Source: Ceratopteris richardii (Eukaryota; Streptophyta; Polypodiopsida; Polypodiales; Pteridaceae). From it: a stretch of DNA of 64,000 nt. The DNA lies in contig CM035437.1 of NCBI GenBank assembly GCA_020310875.1, positions 48,801,110-48,865,109 on the forward strand, given 5' to 3'. The position numbers and the translations under genes are program-made. Within the stretch, counting starts at the first letter, position 1, and every line of letters begins with the position of its first letter. Shown one piece after another: positions 33,269-46,257 of this stretch. The notes below the pieces were generated by a model. The model was not told where the DNA came from, searched no databases, and worked only from the letters and a program-made list of their open reading frames with translations.

Positions 33269-34286
33269 TGTTGGGGGATTCTTGGACAAGAAGGGATTTG
33301 AGTGTTTGTAGGAGAAAAGGGAAACAAAAGAAGAAAGACACACAATGGAAGCCTCTGCCGATTGATTATAATAAGACAAATACAAGGTGAAGCACAATAC
33401 ACTTCAATGCTTATGTGCAAAATCCCACAGAGTGCTCAATTACAAAATACCAAATACCCAAATCTTGTGAAGTCTTGTTGCTGTCAGACTCCTCTGCACC
33501 CAACCTCCACCTTCTCCAAGCCTGCACTTGTGCACACCTTGCACCAAGCTTCCAATAAGGGGGAGGGCTGGACACCTTCTGTCGGCACGCGCACACTGCA
33601 ATGAGACTTTGGGATCCTTGGGGGACTAGCTTAGCACTTCTCTGCACACTTCCTTAGTCACTCTACATACCTTGCACTTCCTTCTCTGCGTCGCACACTC
33701 TGTGTCTCTTGCACTTCTCTCTCTTGCTCCACTTAGACTATGCTTCTTCTGCTTACACTAGAATGGCCCAAGAATAGTCCTTGCGTTGAGTTGACTGTTG
33801 ATTCACGTACGCTCCTAACTGCAAGAGTATCTTGGTGCTCACTTTGATGTCCCAAGATTGTCTCTCCAAGTGGCAGCCAACGAATCCCTGTTTTGTCCTG
33901 TAGTGACTTTAGACTAAAACAATTTTTTTAATTGGGGGGGCATAGTTTCACTTCTGTGTACGCTGCCCCTTCACATACCTTTACATTTCCTTTTCAAGTC
34001 TTCACTTTTGCACATAAGAGAGGGATCACCTGAACCTTCCAAAACACTTCCAAAACACTTTGAACCTTAGGGAAATTAGAGAAATACCTCTACAACCTGC
34101 AACCCACTTTCTCCAATTCACCCTTTGTGGATAATTAATTGTGCACTTTGACACCTGCACTTTAGCACTTTAACTTTGCACCTATTGACTTTGACCTTGA
34201 TATTGTTGACTTTGAACAGTTTGACTTTCACCTTTTGACTTTGACTACGGTAGACTTTGACCAATATGACTTTTATGGGCTCAACA
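33269..34286 (-). repeat. 5' LTR of gypsy F
   Basis: 1018 bp, the partner of 20845-21874. The outer edge is followed by the AATAG target duplication and the resumption of copia E. Confidence 0.95.
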
Positions 34287-35164
34287 AATAGCTTTGTGTC
34301 AAACAAAATAATTGATACATTTTTACAGAATTTTGGCCCTGCTGACTGCACACCTATTTCCACTCCTATGGAGACAGGTTTATGATTGATTCTTTATGAT
34401 GCTAGAGATGATTTGGTGTTGTTTTCTATCAGTAGGCTATTGGATGCTTAATTAACTTATGCATTACTTAGTGAGATATTCAGTTTTTTGTCTCATAGAT
34501 GAACATATTTATGCATTTCCCAGGTTTCAAGCATTGGCAGGTAGTTAGGCACATCTTTTGCTACTTGAGTGGTACCTGGCTACTTGGATTGTTCTATCCC
34601 AAGGGGGGATGACTTTTGCCAGATTTATATGCTTTTTTTTACTCTGGCTGGGTTGGTTGCTATGACACTCGTGTGTCCACCAGTGGCTTTTGCTTCATGC
34701 TTGGTAGCTCATGTATATCTTGGTTGAGCAAGAAGCAACCTATTGTGGCCACTTTTAGTTGTGAGCCTCAGTATAGGGCAGCTTTCATAGTGACTGTTGA
34801 GTGTGTCTGGTTCAGACGCCCTGATTTGGGGTTGGTCACTCTTCTGCCGCCACCATCTTCATTGATAGTCAAAGCGCATTGGTAGTTGTGAGGAACCCTG
34901 TGTTTCATGCTTGCACTAAGCACATTGAGGTGCAATATCATTATGTTAGGGAGAGGTTCTCTGTTGGAGAGATTACTTTGGGATATGTGCCCAGATAGGA
35001 GAACATTGTAGACCTTTTCACAAAGGCTCTGCCTAGGGAGAAGTTTGAATCTTTTCGCAAAGCTTTGGCCTTAATTCCTTTTGTGGATTGATTTCACATA
35101 GCTTGGCACTTCCTTATACATGAGTGCCAGCTCCTTGTTCACTGCATCACTCATAGGGGGGATT
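34287..35164 (+). pseudogene. Copia E RT end and RNase H, last piece
   Basis: Resumes E after F: the first codons after the AATAG duplication continue the RT thumb, then PADCTPIS-like and TPMETGL. RNase H follows (34616-34885) with VGCYDTRVSTSGFCFMLGSS and LSKKQPIVATFSC. The catalytic FFDSDW of D reads FFYSGW here, so both acidic residues are lost. Many stops. Confidence 0.88.
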
Positions 35165-35395
35165 TGTTGATATATTTAGGTAGTGATGTGTGTGAAGACT
35201 CTAGGACCGTCGGGGCACTTTTTTCCCTCTTTAGGAGGTTTTTTTTCCCTGGCTTGTATATATACCTATTACCCTAATGGGCTACTTACCTTTGTACATT
35301 CTAGTGGTAATACATTCAATATTGTGTGTTGTGCTTTAAGCTTCTTCTTCTTCCTTGTGCTTTTCGCGGGCTTCCACAGAGCTCAAACTCCAATA
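35165..35395 (+). repeat. 3' LTR of copia E
   Basis: 231 bp, TGTTGATATATTTAGG...AACTCCAATA, with the terminal CA mutated to TA. It matches the D LTRs in inverted orientation. A TATA-like TTGTATATATACC lies near 35255. It is preceded by the polypurine tract CATAGGGGGGATT. Confidence 0.9.
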
Positions 35396-35419
35396 GTGGA
35401 GATGCATATAATTTTCATG

Positions 35420-35960
35420 CTTCTTACCAAGAAGAGAATCAACAACATGGCAGGAGAAAGAACAAGTAAAAGAATGGTTAAGGGAATAAGAGTAGAAGTA
35501 AATCAAGGAAGAGGGATATCAAATGCCATTATTGTCATAAGAAAGGACACATGAAGAAAGATTGATGTGCACTAAAGAATGCTTAAGATAAAGGGCAGAA
35601 TGTTGATGGTCATGTTGAATATCTGCTTGCACCATCTACTTTGACTATGAAGATTGAAGAAATCAATGATATTTCTAATAATGTTGATGTGTTGAAACTT
35701 GATAGTACTCTGTCTACTGAGGCTCTTATGGCCGATTCTCTTTCCCATACATGGCTGCTAGATTCTAGTGCTTCTTTCCATGTGACACCACATAGAGAAT
35801 GGTTCCTTACTTATGTAGCAAAGTCTCTTGGTACTCTGAGACTTGGTGACTCTTACCAATGCGACGTTGTTGGGATTTGGAGAGGTGGTTGTGCAGTTCA
35901 TTGATGGTTCAAAATTTACTGTGCATATTGTACACCATGTACCAAAGAGCAACATGGTTA
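35420..35960 (+). pseudogene. Copia G nucleocapsid and protease
   Basis: A knuckle-like KCHYCHKKGHMKKD near 35525, whose final Cys is separated by a stop. Then THLS-like spacer and the protease start HTWLLDSSASFHVTPHREWF (35740-35800), where DSGAS reads DSSAS. The frame breaks near 35880. Confidence 0.83.
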
Positions 35961-36900
35961 TTGCAAAAGGAAGAAAAGTTGGATCACTTTATCCTTTATT
36001 TTTATCATAGAAAGAACACTTGTTAGCTATTATTGAAGGACATATCTCGTAGTGGAATGGAAAATATTTTTCATTCTACCTACTTACGTGTGTTATATTT
36101 CTGTGGCCGTTTGGGCCACATATCTCGTAGTTGAATGGAAAATATTTTTCATTCTACCTACTTACGTGTGTTATATTTCTGTGGTTTTCATTTTGTGATC
36201 ATTGTCAATATGGAAAGCAAACTAGAAAATGTGCATAAGATGCACATTGACTCTTCAATTCAGCCTTTAGATCTCGTTCATACAAATGTGTGTGCTCTTA
36301 TGCCCACAAGGTCATTAGGTGGTTCTCTTTACTTTGCCACTTTCATAGATGATACTACTAGAAAAGTCTGTGTCTATCCTATCAAATCAAAGGAAGAGAT
36401 ATTCCCTATTTTAAAAAAATGGTTTACCTCAATTGAGATTGAAAAAGGAACTAAGCTTAATGATTTACATTCAAATGATGGGGGTTACCTCACATAAAAG
36501 CCTTTTCTATGAGTCTATAGGAATTTGTAGAGAGTTTACAACTCCTTATAGCCTAGTATAGAATGGTGTAGTTGAAAGGATGAATGGAACTATTCAGGAT
36601 AGAGTAGTTATTATGCTAATCATGCAAACCTTTCACAAGGATTTTGAGCAGAAGTAGTATTGATTGCAGTTCATGTGAAAGGTATTGACTGTAGTATTAA
36701 TCTTTCACGTAGTACTACGAAAGGTTTGAAAGTGGCACAAGATTTATGGATAGGGAAGCTACCATATTACGATCATCTTCGAGTTTTTAAGTGTGAATCA
36801 TATGTTCATATACCCAAGAATCCTAGACAAAAGCTAGACCATAAGTCAAAGAAATTCATTTTTCTTTGATATGATCGAGAAGAAAAATTTGGATATCGCT
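35961..36900 (+). pseudogene. Copia G integrase
   Basis: The core (36135-36497) has LVHTNVCALMPTRSLGGS, YFATFIDDTTRKVCVYPIKS and LHSNDGGYLT. The first catalytic Asp (HTDV) is Asn, and the second motif (RSDNGGEY) is scrambled. Further on, VERMNGTIQDR-like sequence appears near 36570, then the C-terminal LPYYDHLRVFKCESYVHIPK (36660-36869). Confidence 0.83.
36042..36186. repeat. 78-bp tandem duplication in copia G
   Basis: The block starting ATATCTCGTAGTGGAATGGA at 36042 is repeated at 36120 almost identically (one substitution noted, GTGG/GTTG). It interrupts the integrase zinc region. Confidence 0.92.
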
Positions 36901-37199
36901 TATGGGATCCTAGATTCATGGTTAGTGATTAGAAGTAGTGATGTCATTTCCAATGAGTCTAAGATGCATAAACAACCCATTAAGGAGATTAAAGTGAGAA
37001 GATTGGTGTTTGAGGATACTATTCCTTCAGTTCACATGCATAAAAATGTTGCATAGAGGGATGGTCAAGAAAATTTCCAATCAGATGAGTCTGCAAATGT
37101 TCCTATCCAATAATCATTGAGACTCTCTGCACGTGTCTCACATCCACCTAATAGATATCTTCTATGTTTGGATTTTGTTATGCTAATAGATTCTAGTGA

Positions 37200-37961
37200 G
37201 CCTTCTTGCTACAAAGAGGCTATCTAGACAAAAGATCATGTCAAGTGGGAGCATGCAATGAGGAGTGAATTGGATTGTATTCACAAGAATGGTACTTGGG
37301 ATTTAGTACCTTTACCAAAGGGCACAGAAGCTTTACCATGTAAAAGGATATATAAGCTGAAATTCACATCAGATAGTACTTCTCAAAGTATAAAGCATGA
37401 CTTGTTGCAAAGGGTTTTGAGCAATAACACGGCATTGATTTTGAGGAAATCTTCTCTCGAGTAGTCAAGATGACTACCCTATGCATGTTGCTTGGATTTG
37501 TTGCAATGGAGGACTTAGAGCGAGTCCAAATGAATGTGAAAACTACTTTCTTGCATGGAGATATTAGAGATGAGATCTATATGGAACAACCAAAGGGTTA
37601 TGCAATTCCTAGCAAAGAAAGTCTAGTTTGTAAGCTCAAGAAGAGCTTATATGGACTTAAACAGTCCCTAGACAATGGTACCAAAAGTTTGATGCATTTA
37701 TGGTCTCAAGGCTATCCTCCAAGTAATGTGGATCATTGTCTCTACACAAAGAGATGCTCAGATGGTAGCTTGATATGTTGGATACTTTATGTCGATGATA
37801 TGTTGATTATTGGGAAGTCCTCTTATGAATTGTCAATTATAAAAAATATTCTTGCCATCCACATTACTCGTGATAGGAGTAAAAGATGCATATACTTGTA
37901 TCAAAGTGAGTACATATCCAAAGTACTTCACAGGTTCAATATGCACGGTGGAAAGCATTGA
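37200..37961 (+). pseudogene. Copia G reverse transcriptase
   Basis: The first piece (37258-37464) has SELDCIHKNGTWDLVPLPKG; the second (37470-37961) has VQMNVKTTFLHGDIRDEIYM, EQPKGYAIPSKESLVCKLKK, SLYGLKQSLDNGTKSLMHLW and the catalytic ILYVDDMLIIG. The YVDD box is intact, but VMNVKTTF replaces the usual DVKTAF and a frameshift at about 37460 splits the fingers. Confidence 0.9.
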
Positions 37962-38413
37962 GTGCACCTTTACCCACATATGTAAAATTGAGCAAGGATG
38001 ATTTCCCAAAATTAGATAAGGAATTTATGACCAAGATTCCTTATCATTCTGTTGTTAGTTGTCTCGTGTATGATATAGTATCTACGAGGCCAGACATTGC
38101 ATTTGCAATGAGATTTGTGAGCAAATATATGTTTAATCCTGGGAAGAAGCATTGGGAAATGGTCAAGATGATTTTGAGATTTCTGTGTGGCACTAAGGAT
38201 AAGTGTCTATGCTTAGGTAGAGGGAAAGCATCCGTTATTGGTTACATAGATTCTGATTATGCTAGTTGTATAGACAGTCATAAGTCTACATCAAGGTACA
38301 TTTTTCATTTTACTGGAGGTGCTATCTCTTGGAGATCTTGTCTTCAAGAATGTATAGATGTGTCCACCATAGAAGTAGAGTATGTTGCAACAAGTGAAGT
38401 AGACCTCCTTTGA
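37958..38413 (+). pseudogene. Copia G RNase H
   Basis: Overlaps the RT ORF by 4 nt in another frame. It has RPDIAFAMRFVSKYMFNPGK, HWEMVKMILRFLCGTKDKCL, then VIGYIDSDYASCIDSHKSTS and DVSTIEVEYVATSE. Catalytic residues D, E are visible. It stops at 38413; the last part of the domain is unrecognisable. Confidence 0.88.
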
Positions 38414-38730
38414 GAGGGGCAACCTGAGGAGTTCTTTCATTTTTAGAAGGTCTTTTGTGGAAGGGGAAGAGCTTGCTCTTCCATTCAACCCCTTTGTAAT
38501 AAATGTGAGAAACATATGCTGGATTTCATCGAGGAACTTTGTATTTGGAAGGAACACTATGATGGTATCTTCATGTATCTTGATGGGAGGATTCATAATG
38601 CTTGTATATGGACTAGAAATTCTCTCAAGATTTAGTCAAGGATTATCAAAGTGAACCAATCAATATAATGGTTTGGAATTTGGTTCACATGCGAGAAACT
38701 TAAAAGGTATTAAGCTGGGGGAGGAGATAG

Positions 38731-39360
38731 GCTGCCACTAGTTTTTTTAAGATAATCTTTTGTGATAAGGATTGTCAGTCTGACTCTTTCTTTCCTAGCA
38801 TGCAGCTTGGTGAGACCTTTCTTAATTTTCTTTGCAATCTCCTTAAGAAAAGGGTGATTCTAGATCTTGTGGCAATCATGGTTGCGATCTCCGTTCCTAA
38901 GAAGGAGAACCTATAATAAAGTAAGTTCTATGATCTAAGGGTCTGGCCAATTTAGACATATCTAAAATTGAACATTGTTTGGTCACTCATGTGTATGAAC
39001 AAATATCTCGAGACTAGACTTGCGTAGAAGGTCATATGGTCTTGTGAATAAGTGATCCACTTAACCTACTGGTTAAGTCTCAAGGGTGTAAAGGAGGAGG
39101 TATTGGGTTCAACCCTCATGGGGAGCATGGGTAGAGAGTTTTGCCCAAAGAGCCCTAGAACTTTCTAGAATCATCCACTTGAGTTAACGACAATTAACTG
39201 GACACTCAGTGCACATGCGGTTACATGGCCAACACTTGGATGGTTAGTATCGACCTGCTCTAGTAGGTAGTCCCTTGGAGAGAGCTATATATAGTGGAAT
39301 ATGGTCAGGAGGAGATTCATCCCTCTAGCACATGGTGGTGATAATTTCCAGTCTCTTACA
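38731..39360 (+). repeat. LTR-like segment with TATA box
   Basis: The right edge is firm: CTCTTACA followed directly by a primer site at 39361. A TATA element (GCTATATATAG) sits at 39285-39296, about 65 bp before that edge, as in copia LTRs. The left edge is tentative, at TGCCACTAG after the purine-rich GCTGGGGGAGGAGATAGGC (38717-38730). I found no second copy, so its length (about 630 bp) is unproven. Confidence 0.5.
39060..39130 (+). other. Possible pol III promoter boxes (tRNA/SINE-like)
   Basis: GGGTTCAACCCTC at 39106-39118 fits the B box (GGTTCRANNCC). An A-box-like CTACTGGTTAAGTC lies about 35 bp upstream. It could be a SINE inserted in the LTR or coincidence; no A-tail or target duplication seen. 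Confidence 0.25.
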
Positions 39361-39374
39361 TTGGTATCAAAGCC
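39361..39374 (+). promoter_or_regulatory. Primer binding site (initiator tRNA-Met type)
   Basis: TTGGTATCAAAGCC on the plus strand, the same variant as in copia D, directly after the LTR-like segment ending TTACA. Confidence 0.8.
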
Positions 39375-40256
<882 letters not shown>

Positions 40257-40461
40257 ATGTGTATGTATATGTATGTATATATGTATGAGCATGCATGTGC
40301 ATGGCATGCATCTCCATTTGCATATGCATATGAATGAGTAAGTATGAGTATGTTAATTAATGAAAATTAAACAATTTAAAGGATATACAAACAATGAAAA
40401 TGGTACTTACAATAATTAGCCATATTTTATGCTTGGTGAACTTCTTGAATAACCTCTAATA

Positions 40462-40615
40462 AAGAGAGAGAGAGAGAGAGAGATCAAAAGAGAGAAGAAA
40501 AAAGAGAAAAAGAGAGAGAGATAGAAATTGAAAGAGAAAGAGGTAGAAGGGGAGAGAGAGAGAGAGAGAGACAATAAAAGAGAGTTTAGAAAAGAAAGAG
40601 ATTTAGAAAGAGGTT
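40462..40615. repeat. GA-rich microsatellite region
   Basis: Several (AG)n runs, the longest near 40462-40481 and 40551-40570, separated by A/G-rich spacers. Confidence 0.9.
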
Positions 40616-40619
40616 TCTA

Positions 40620-40960
40620 GAGCTCATAAGGGCAGCGCAGATCTAAACGTTGGAGAGATCTTCGATCAGATGTGCATAAAATGACAATTGAAGAGCGATC
40701 CAATGTTTTTTAATTTTGATAAAACATCACTATCGTATAAGTGATGTAAAAGCATCGTGTATGCAATCATGCAAATCATCACATAAGCGATGCTCTATGG
40801 CATTGCATAAACAACGCAAGTGAGCATTGCATATGCAATGCTCAATTAGTGACACGTTTGTGAACATTGTTACGAGTGTCAGAAACAACATCAGAAATAA
40901 TGCCGAGATTAACATTGTTTAGATGACGGTGTGCACTTGATGCCCATTCAAACGAAATGC
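40620..40960 (-). other. Possible third CACTA-like subterminal region, inverted
   Basis: Contains CACATAAGCGATGCTC, GCATTGCATATGCAATGC and related 'cataagcgatgc' motifs like those in the two CACTA-like ends at 43825 and 45873, with a GA tract on the left. On the minus strand it begins CACTAATTG at about 40855. Weaker than the other two. Confidence 0.35.
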
Positions 40961-41574
40961 ACTATCACATATTGATGAAAATGTGTCACGTTAACAGTCA
41001 CTATGCTCCCCATATTCCTTGTATTGGATGTCAGTGCCAGAATTATCCCACTACTCCACCAAACTGGTCATTGTCACAATTAGCCCACTACTCCACCAAA
41101 CTTTCTAGCTTTGGCATGTTGATTTGGAACCATCATCATTCAAAAGCATCTCATATTGTTGTTGGTCTCTGTTTTAGTTGCACTCTCCAAGTATATACTT
41201 CTTGCCTACCCTCTGCACCCTATTACGGCTCTCTCCAATTTTATCGAGGCTACTCTATGGTAATTATACAAAGTTTTGACTTCTATATTGTGTGGAAGAT
41301 ATCATGATAGGGCGATTGGGTAAGCCTTTGCTAATGTATCATAGTAGAATGTTGCATTTCACTTGGAAAATGGCACTTTATTGCTGATTTTTGTGTGGTC
41401 AAGTTCTAGTTTCTAGAGTGGCTACTTACTCCCTTTGTAATGCTTAGGGGATTTTTTTTACTTATTGATATCATTTGGAGTCTTAAGTAGTTGAGTTTTC
41501 TCATATATGGTCTTGTAAAGTAAATTTCTCATTACTATGAATTCAATGTTTCACTACTAAAGTTGTCTATCTAC

Positions 41575-41669
<95 letters not shown>

Positions 41670-43040
41670 CGTATACATAGACATGTCATAGGGTATACTT
41701 CCCTAAGGAAGAACTCCCTTGAAGTAGAAGGAACATTGGAACTATGGTCCTAATTGCCTCCTCTACAAAAACCAACTTGACACAATGTTACAATTTATTA
41801 TCTATTTCTTCTAAGTTCAACCATCATGACTATCATATATAACTTGTTCAAAGCATGAACAATCATCATTGTCCTATATGTACTATGATCCATGAAATCT
41901 TTCTTCTTGTGGATAGGGATAACAACATATGCGGTCCACTTATGGTGGGAATCCCTTAGCTAATATAAATTCAAATATGTTAGTAATGGTTGATGAAAGT
42001 ATCATCTAAGCATAAATGGGGTATTCTACCTACAACCTAGTATGGTCCACTATACATTCACTATAATCTTTGAGTGGCATACTTTTCTCATATATATATA
42101 TATATATACTTTCATGTTGAAGTTTGAGAGAAACATGAAAAGTGAAGGCTGAATTTACAAAAGCGTGAAGCATTTACATCTCAACGATGATGTGGTACTA
42201 ATTGATCGCCTGCCTTGAATCAACAAAGACAGCATCTTGACTAGTCTCCCAAACTATGACTATGACTATGACTAGATACATGATGGAGGGCCTAAAGCCC
42301 ATACATAAATGATGGAGCAAATAACGTCAAATGGCCACACCCTTCCTGTGAGGCTCCTAGAATAAGGCTTGATGGCAATAAGTGTTACTAAAGAGTGGTC
42401 AGCCCTTACTGTGAGGTTCCTAGAGTAAGTCCTAACATTATGGGGAACTTATTGCATGACTCAAATGATCCAGGATAGCATCATGATTGTGACAAGTTAT
42501 GAGGCCATACTAGTAACTACATAGTGTTTAGTGTCCTCTTCATCATCACTTGGTCACCATGCCTTGTGGAATTTCTAGTATTTGGAGGGATCATACCTAC
42601 AGGCACTCTCTTGCAAGTGTGGTAGGCTCGAGTTCTGGCACATAAAGATGAGTGTGCAAGTGTTGTGGCAAGACATATTGCAACACCATAATGCATCTCA
42701 TCCATCACATGTCGGGATTGGGAAGGATGGGAATTGGGGCATGTACAAGCCAATTCCTCTCAGAGATTGCAGAAGCAGTGCAAAAAGTGAATAATCTTTC
42801 ACAAAACAACTTCATTGACCTATCAAGGTGATTTGACGATCGCTTCCACGATTTATTGGAGGAAGCCAAGGTGGCCATGAGAGGGGTAGGACCTAGTAGT
42901 AGCACATTGAGAAGTAGAACATCTTCCCAATGTTAAGAGCATGATAGTGATGACCCAATAGGCAAGTCCTCCCAAAGTCCTAAGCAAAGAGAACTTCATT
43001 TGTCTTTCTTATCTATTGGATTGTAAAAGCAACGACAAAA
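40961..43040. other. Unassigned AT-rich DNA with simple repeats
   Basis: Holds (TA)n runs at 41577-41664 (88 bp) and near 42091-42109 and a CTATGA triplication near 42254. A 116-codon plus ORF at 40957-41307 has no recognisable domain. Nothing else seen. Confidence 0.5.
41577..41664. repeat. (TA)n microsatellite, 88 bp
   Basis: Uninterrupted TA run. Confidence 0.97.
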
Positions 43041-43720
43041 ATTTGTTGGTATTGAAATTGAGCATTGTATCTTAGATTGCAACCTCTCTTTCAATGTATC
43101 ATGTGTAGAGATGAATGAAAGAGAATGGTCAAAGCAATTGCTCAAGTAGGTTCATGTGAGAATTGGCATGCAGTGGATTACATAGATTGCATGGGCCTAT
43201 GCTTGTGGAAGAGAAAGAGAGAATAGAAGTCCTCTTAAGTTCCATAAAATTGGGTTGGCAAGTATATGGATGTTCTATTTTATTTTATGGTTGGAGTGAC
43301 ATGAGACGTCCCCATATCATCGACATTATGGTTTCATCTTGCTTAGGCACATATTTCTTGAGAGTTGTAGATTGAGAGGTAGGTACAAGGATCACTTGGG
43401 AATTTATCTTGAAGCATCTAAAGTGGTACAAATTATCGCAAATAATGCCTCTATTATAAAAGGATGGGGAATTACTTAAGAGAGAGTTTCCCACAATTCT
43501 TTGGACCCCTTGCACAACTCATTCTCTTGACTTAGTTTTTGAGGATATTGGAAAGTTTCCATAGTTAGAGCCTATTATTTGTGATGCTAAGCTCATTTTC
43601 TTGACTTACTTTTCGGGGATATCGAAAAGTTTTCATGGTTAGAGCCTATTGTTTATGATGCTAAGCGCATCATAAATTTCATATGCAAAAACCATCAAGC
43701 TTTCAACATATTTAGCTAGA
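43040..43720 (+). pseudogene. hAT transposase relic (DUF659 region)
   Basis: Plus-strand frames read EEKERIEVLLSSIKLGWQVY, then GCSILFYGWSDMRRPHIIDI and SSCLGTYFLRVVD, matching the DUF659 pattern of plant hAT transposases (GCSIlsDGWtd...PiinfivsspkGt.Flksvd). After a stop at 43375 the same sense continues with TITWEFILKHLKW-like sequence, then LLKREFPTILWTPCTTHSLD and LVFEDIGKFP (the 'CaaHclnLileDigk' signature). The catalytic Asp of SDGW is replaced (FYGW). There are at least four stops and a 74-bp internal duplication. No BED zinc finger or C-terminal dimerisation domain seen, and no terminal repeats found. Confidence 0.72.
43519..43666. repeat. 74-bp tandem duplication in the hAT relic
   Basis: TCATTCTCTTGACTTAG (43519) and TCATTTTCTTGACTTAC (43593) begin two copies that differ at about 10 positions. 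Confidence 0.88.
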
Positions 43721-43824
43721 GCCAAAAAGATTTGATCTTTCTATCATACATTTATCATGTTTTGAGTTGCCTACATGATTGTGTGGATCCCCTCTGCACG
43801 ACCGCTATAGACAAGAGATGGACG

Positions 43825-44170
43825 CATTACTAGAAAAAGGGAGGCATACCAATGCCCCCCATTGAAAAAAAGCAAGTTTCGTCGCTTATGCAATGGGAGC
43901 GTTGCATAAGCGACGAAACTCTTCTTTAGATATTAAAAAAAGAAGCATCATCACATAAGCAAGGCAAACTCTCGCTTATGTGATGCTAAATATTATGGTC
44001 GCTATCTAGAGATGCTCCTACCAATATTGGCAAATTGAAGAGCGTCGCATAAGTGACATGTGACATTTCAGAGCATCGCATAAGCGATGCTCTGGAATGT
44101 AAATAAAAAAAATGATTTCTCTCGGCACATTTGTGCCAGGATTGAGATATGAGAGAGAGAGAGAGATCAA
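43825..44170 (+). mobile_element. CACTA-like transposon end, copy 1
   Basis: Begins CATTACTAGAAAAAGGGAGG, one mismatch from the plant CACTA (En/Spm) terminus CACTACTAGAAA. It is followed by several subterminal motifs in both orientations (GTCGCTTATGCAATG, GCGTTGCATAAGCGAC, GCATCGCATAAGCGATGC). It ends in TTTCTCTCGGCACA and a GA tract. It shares this layout with copy 2 at 45873. No transposase and no matching opposite end found. Confidence 0.6.
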
Positions 44171-44221
44171 GCACGTGCACACACCAGAGAGCTAGCAACA
44201 GAAGCAAGAAGCAAGACGGTA

Positions 44222-45872
44222 CACTCACACACACATACACATATAGATTTACACACAAATATACACATGCATACACACACATATACACACATAAACACAC
44301 ATAGACACAAATAGAAGCACACACACATATACACATAGACACACACACATACACACATACACACATAGACACACACACATAGATACATGCACACACATAC
44401 ACAAATTTACACCCACATACACATGCATACACACACATATATATGCACATAGACACATACACATGCACATACACACATACATACACACACATATACACAC
44501 ATTTACACACACACACATACACACATAGAGACACATACACACAGACACACACATACACACATAGACACACACATATACACACATAGACACACCCACATAC
44601 ACATACATACACACACACATACACAAAGATTTACACATGCACATACACATGCATAAACACACATATATACCCACATGGACACACATATACACATATAGAC
44701 ACACACACACATAGACATGTGCATATACACACATAGTCACAGACACACATACACACATAGACACAGACACACATACACACATAGATACACACACACACAT
44801 ACTCACACACATACTCACACACATACACACACATACATACACATTTACACACACACATACAGGTATAGACACACACACATAGACACACACACATAGACAC
44901 ACACATAGACACATGCACACACAAACACAGATTTACACACACATACACATGCATACACACACACATCGACACACACATACACACATACACACATAGACAC
45001 ATGCACACACAAACACAGATTTACACACACATACACATGCATACACACACATAGACACACACACACACATACACCCACACATACACACACATTTACACAC
45101 ACATATGCACATAGACACACACAAACAAAGACACACACATACACACATGGACACACACATATACACACATAGACACAGACACACACACATATACACATAC
45201 ACACACATACACAGATTTACACACACACATACACACAAATTTACACACATAGATTTACACACACACATATACATGCATACACACACATATATACACACAT
45301 AGACACACACACATATAGACATACACACATACACACACATACACATATAGACACACACACACATAGACACACATTTACACACATAAACACACACATACAC
45401 ACATAGGGACACACACATACACACAGACACACACATACATAGACACATACACACACATATGTATGCACATAGACACATACACACACATACACATATACAC
45501 ACACATACAAACATGCACACACACACACACACATAGACACACACACACATACACACATAGACACACACACATAGACACACACACATAGACACATACACAC
45601 ACATACACACACACATACACATAGATTTACACACACACATACACATGCATACACACGCACATATATACACATACACACAAAGACACACACACACACATAC
45701 ACAGATAGTCACACACACACATACACACACATAGACACATACACATACACATATATACGCACATTTCCACACATACATACACATGCATACACACACATAT
45801 ATACACATACACACGTATATGCACACATAGACACACACATACACACATAGATACAGACACAAACACACATAG
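44222..45872. repeat. CA-rich imperfect microsatellite array 1
   Basis: 1.65 kb made of CACA, CATA and 'acacacatagacac' blocks with irregular interruptions, almost G-free on the plus strand. Long Cys/Val/Tyr/Met ORFs on the minus strand are artefacts. Confidence 0.96.
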
Positions 45873-46240
45873 CACTACTAGAAATAGGGGCATAGCGATG
45901 CCCCCGAATTGAAAAAAAAAAGCGGAGATCTTCGCTTATGCAACGCTAACATCGCATAAGCAACGAGCCTATTTTTTATTAAAAAATAAAGACATGTCGT
46001 CGCATAAGCGAATCCAGTGTTGCTTATGCGATGCTAAAAACATGTGTCACAAAGAGCGTCGCTAAACAGGGATGCTTTTAACGACCTTGGCAAACTGCCT
46101 GCAATGTTGTATTGTCACATACACAACGTCTTGGTCTTCTAGAGTGTTGCATAAGTGACACTCTAGAATGTAAAAAAAAATCGATTTCTCTCGGCACAAA
46201 TTGCGAGAGAGAGAGAGAGAGAGAGAGATTGACACGCACA
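45873..46240 (+). mobile_element. CACTA-like transposon end, copy 2
   Basis: Begins CACTACTAGAAATAGGGGCA, a good plant CACTA terminus, then GATGCCCCCGAATTGAAAAA, subterminal motifs (CGCTTATGCAACGC, CGCATAAGCAACG, GTCGCATAAGCGA, TGCTTATGCGATGC), TTTCTCTCGGCACA and (GA)n. It is collinear with copy 1 and in the same orientation. Confidence 0.65.
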
Positions 46241-46257
46241 TCCCGTGAAGCAAGGTA

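Larger units (their letters stand above)
35396..38730 (+). mobile_element. Ty1/copia relic G, 5'-truncated
   Basis: Plus-strand copia with the order zinc knuckle, protease, integrase, RT, RNase H, starting directly after E's LTR without its own 5' LTR or gag N-terminus. Domain sequences differ from A/B and D/E, so it is a third copia lineage in the window. Stops and frameshifts throughout. It may end at the LTR-like segment at 38731. Confidence 0.87.

Noticed and set aside
40957-41307. 116-codon plus ORF
   Set aside because: No recognisable domain, no conserved neighbours, and it lies in simple-repeat-rich DNA.
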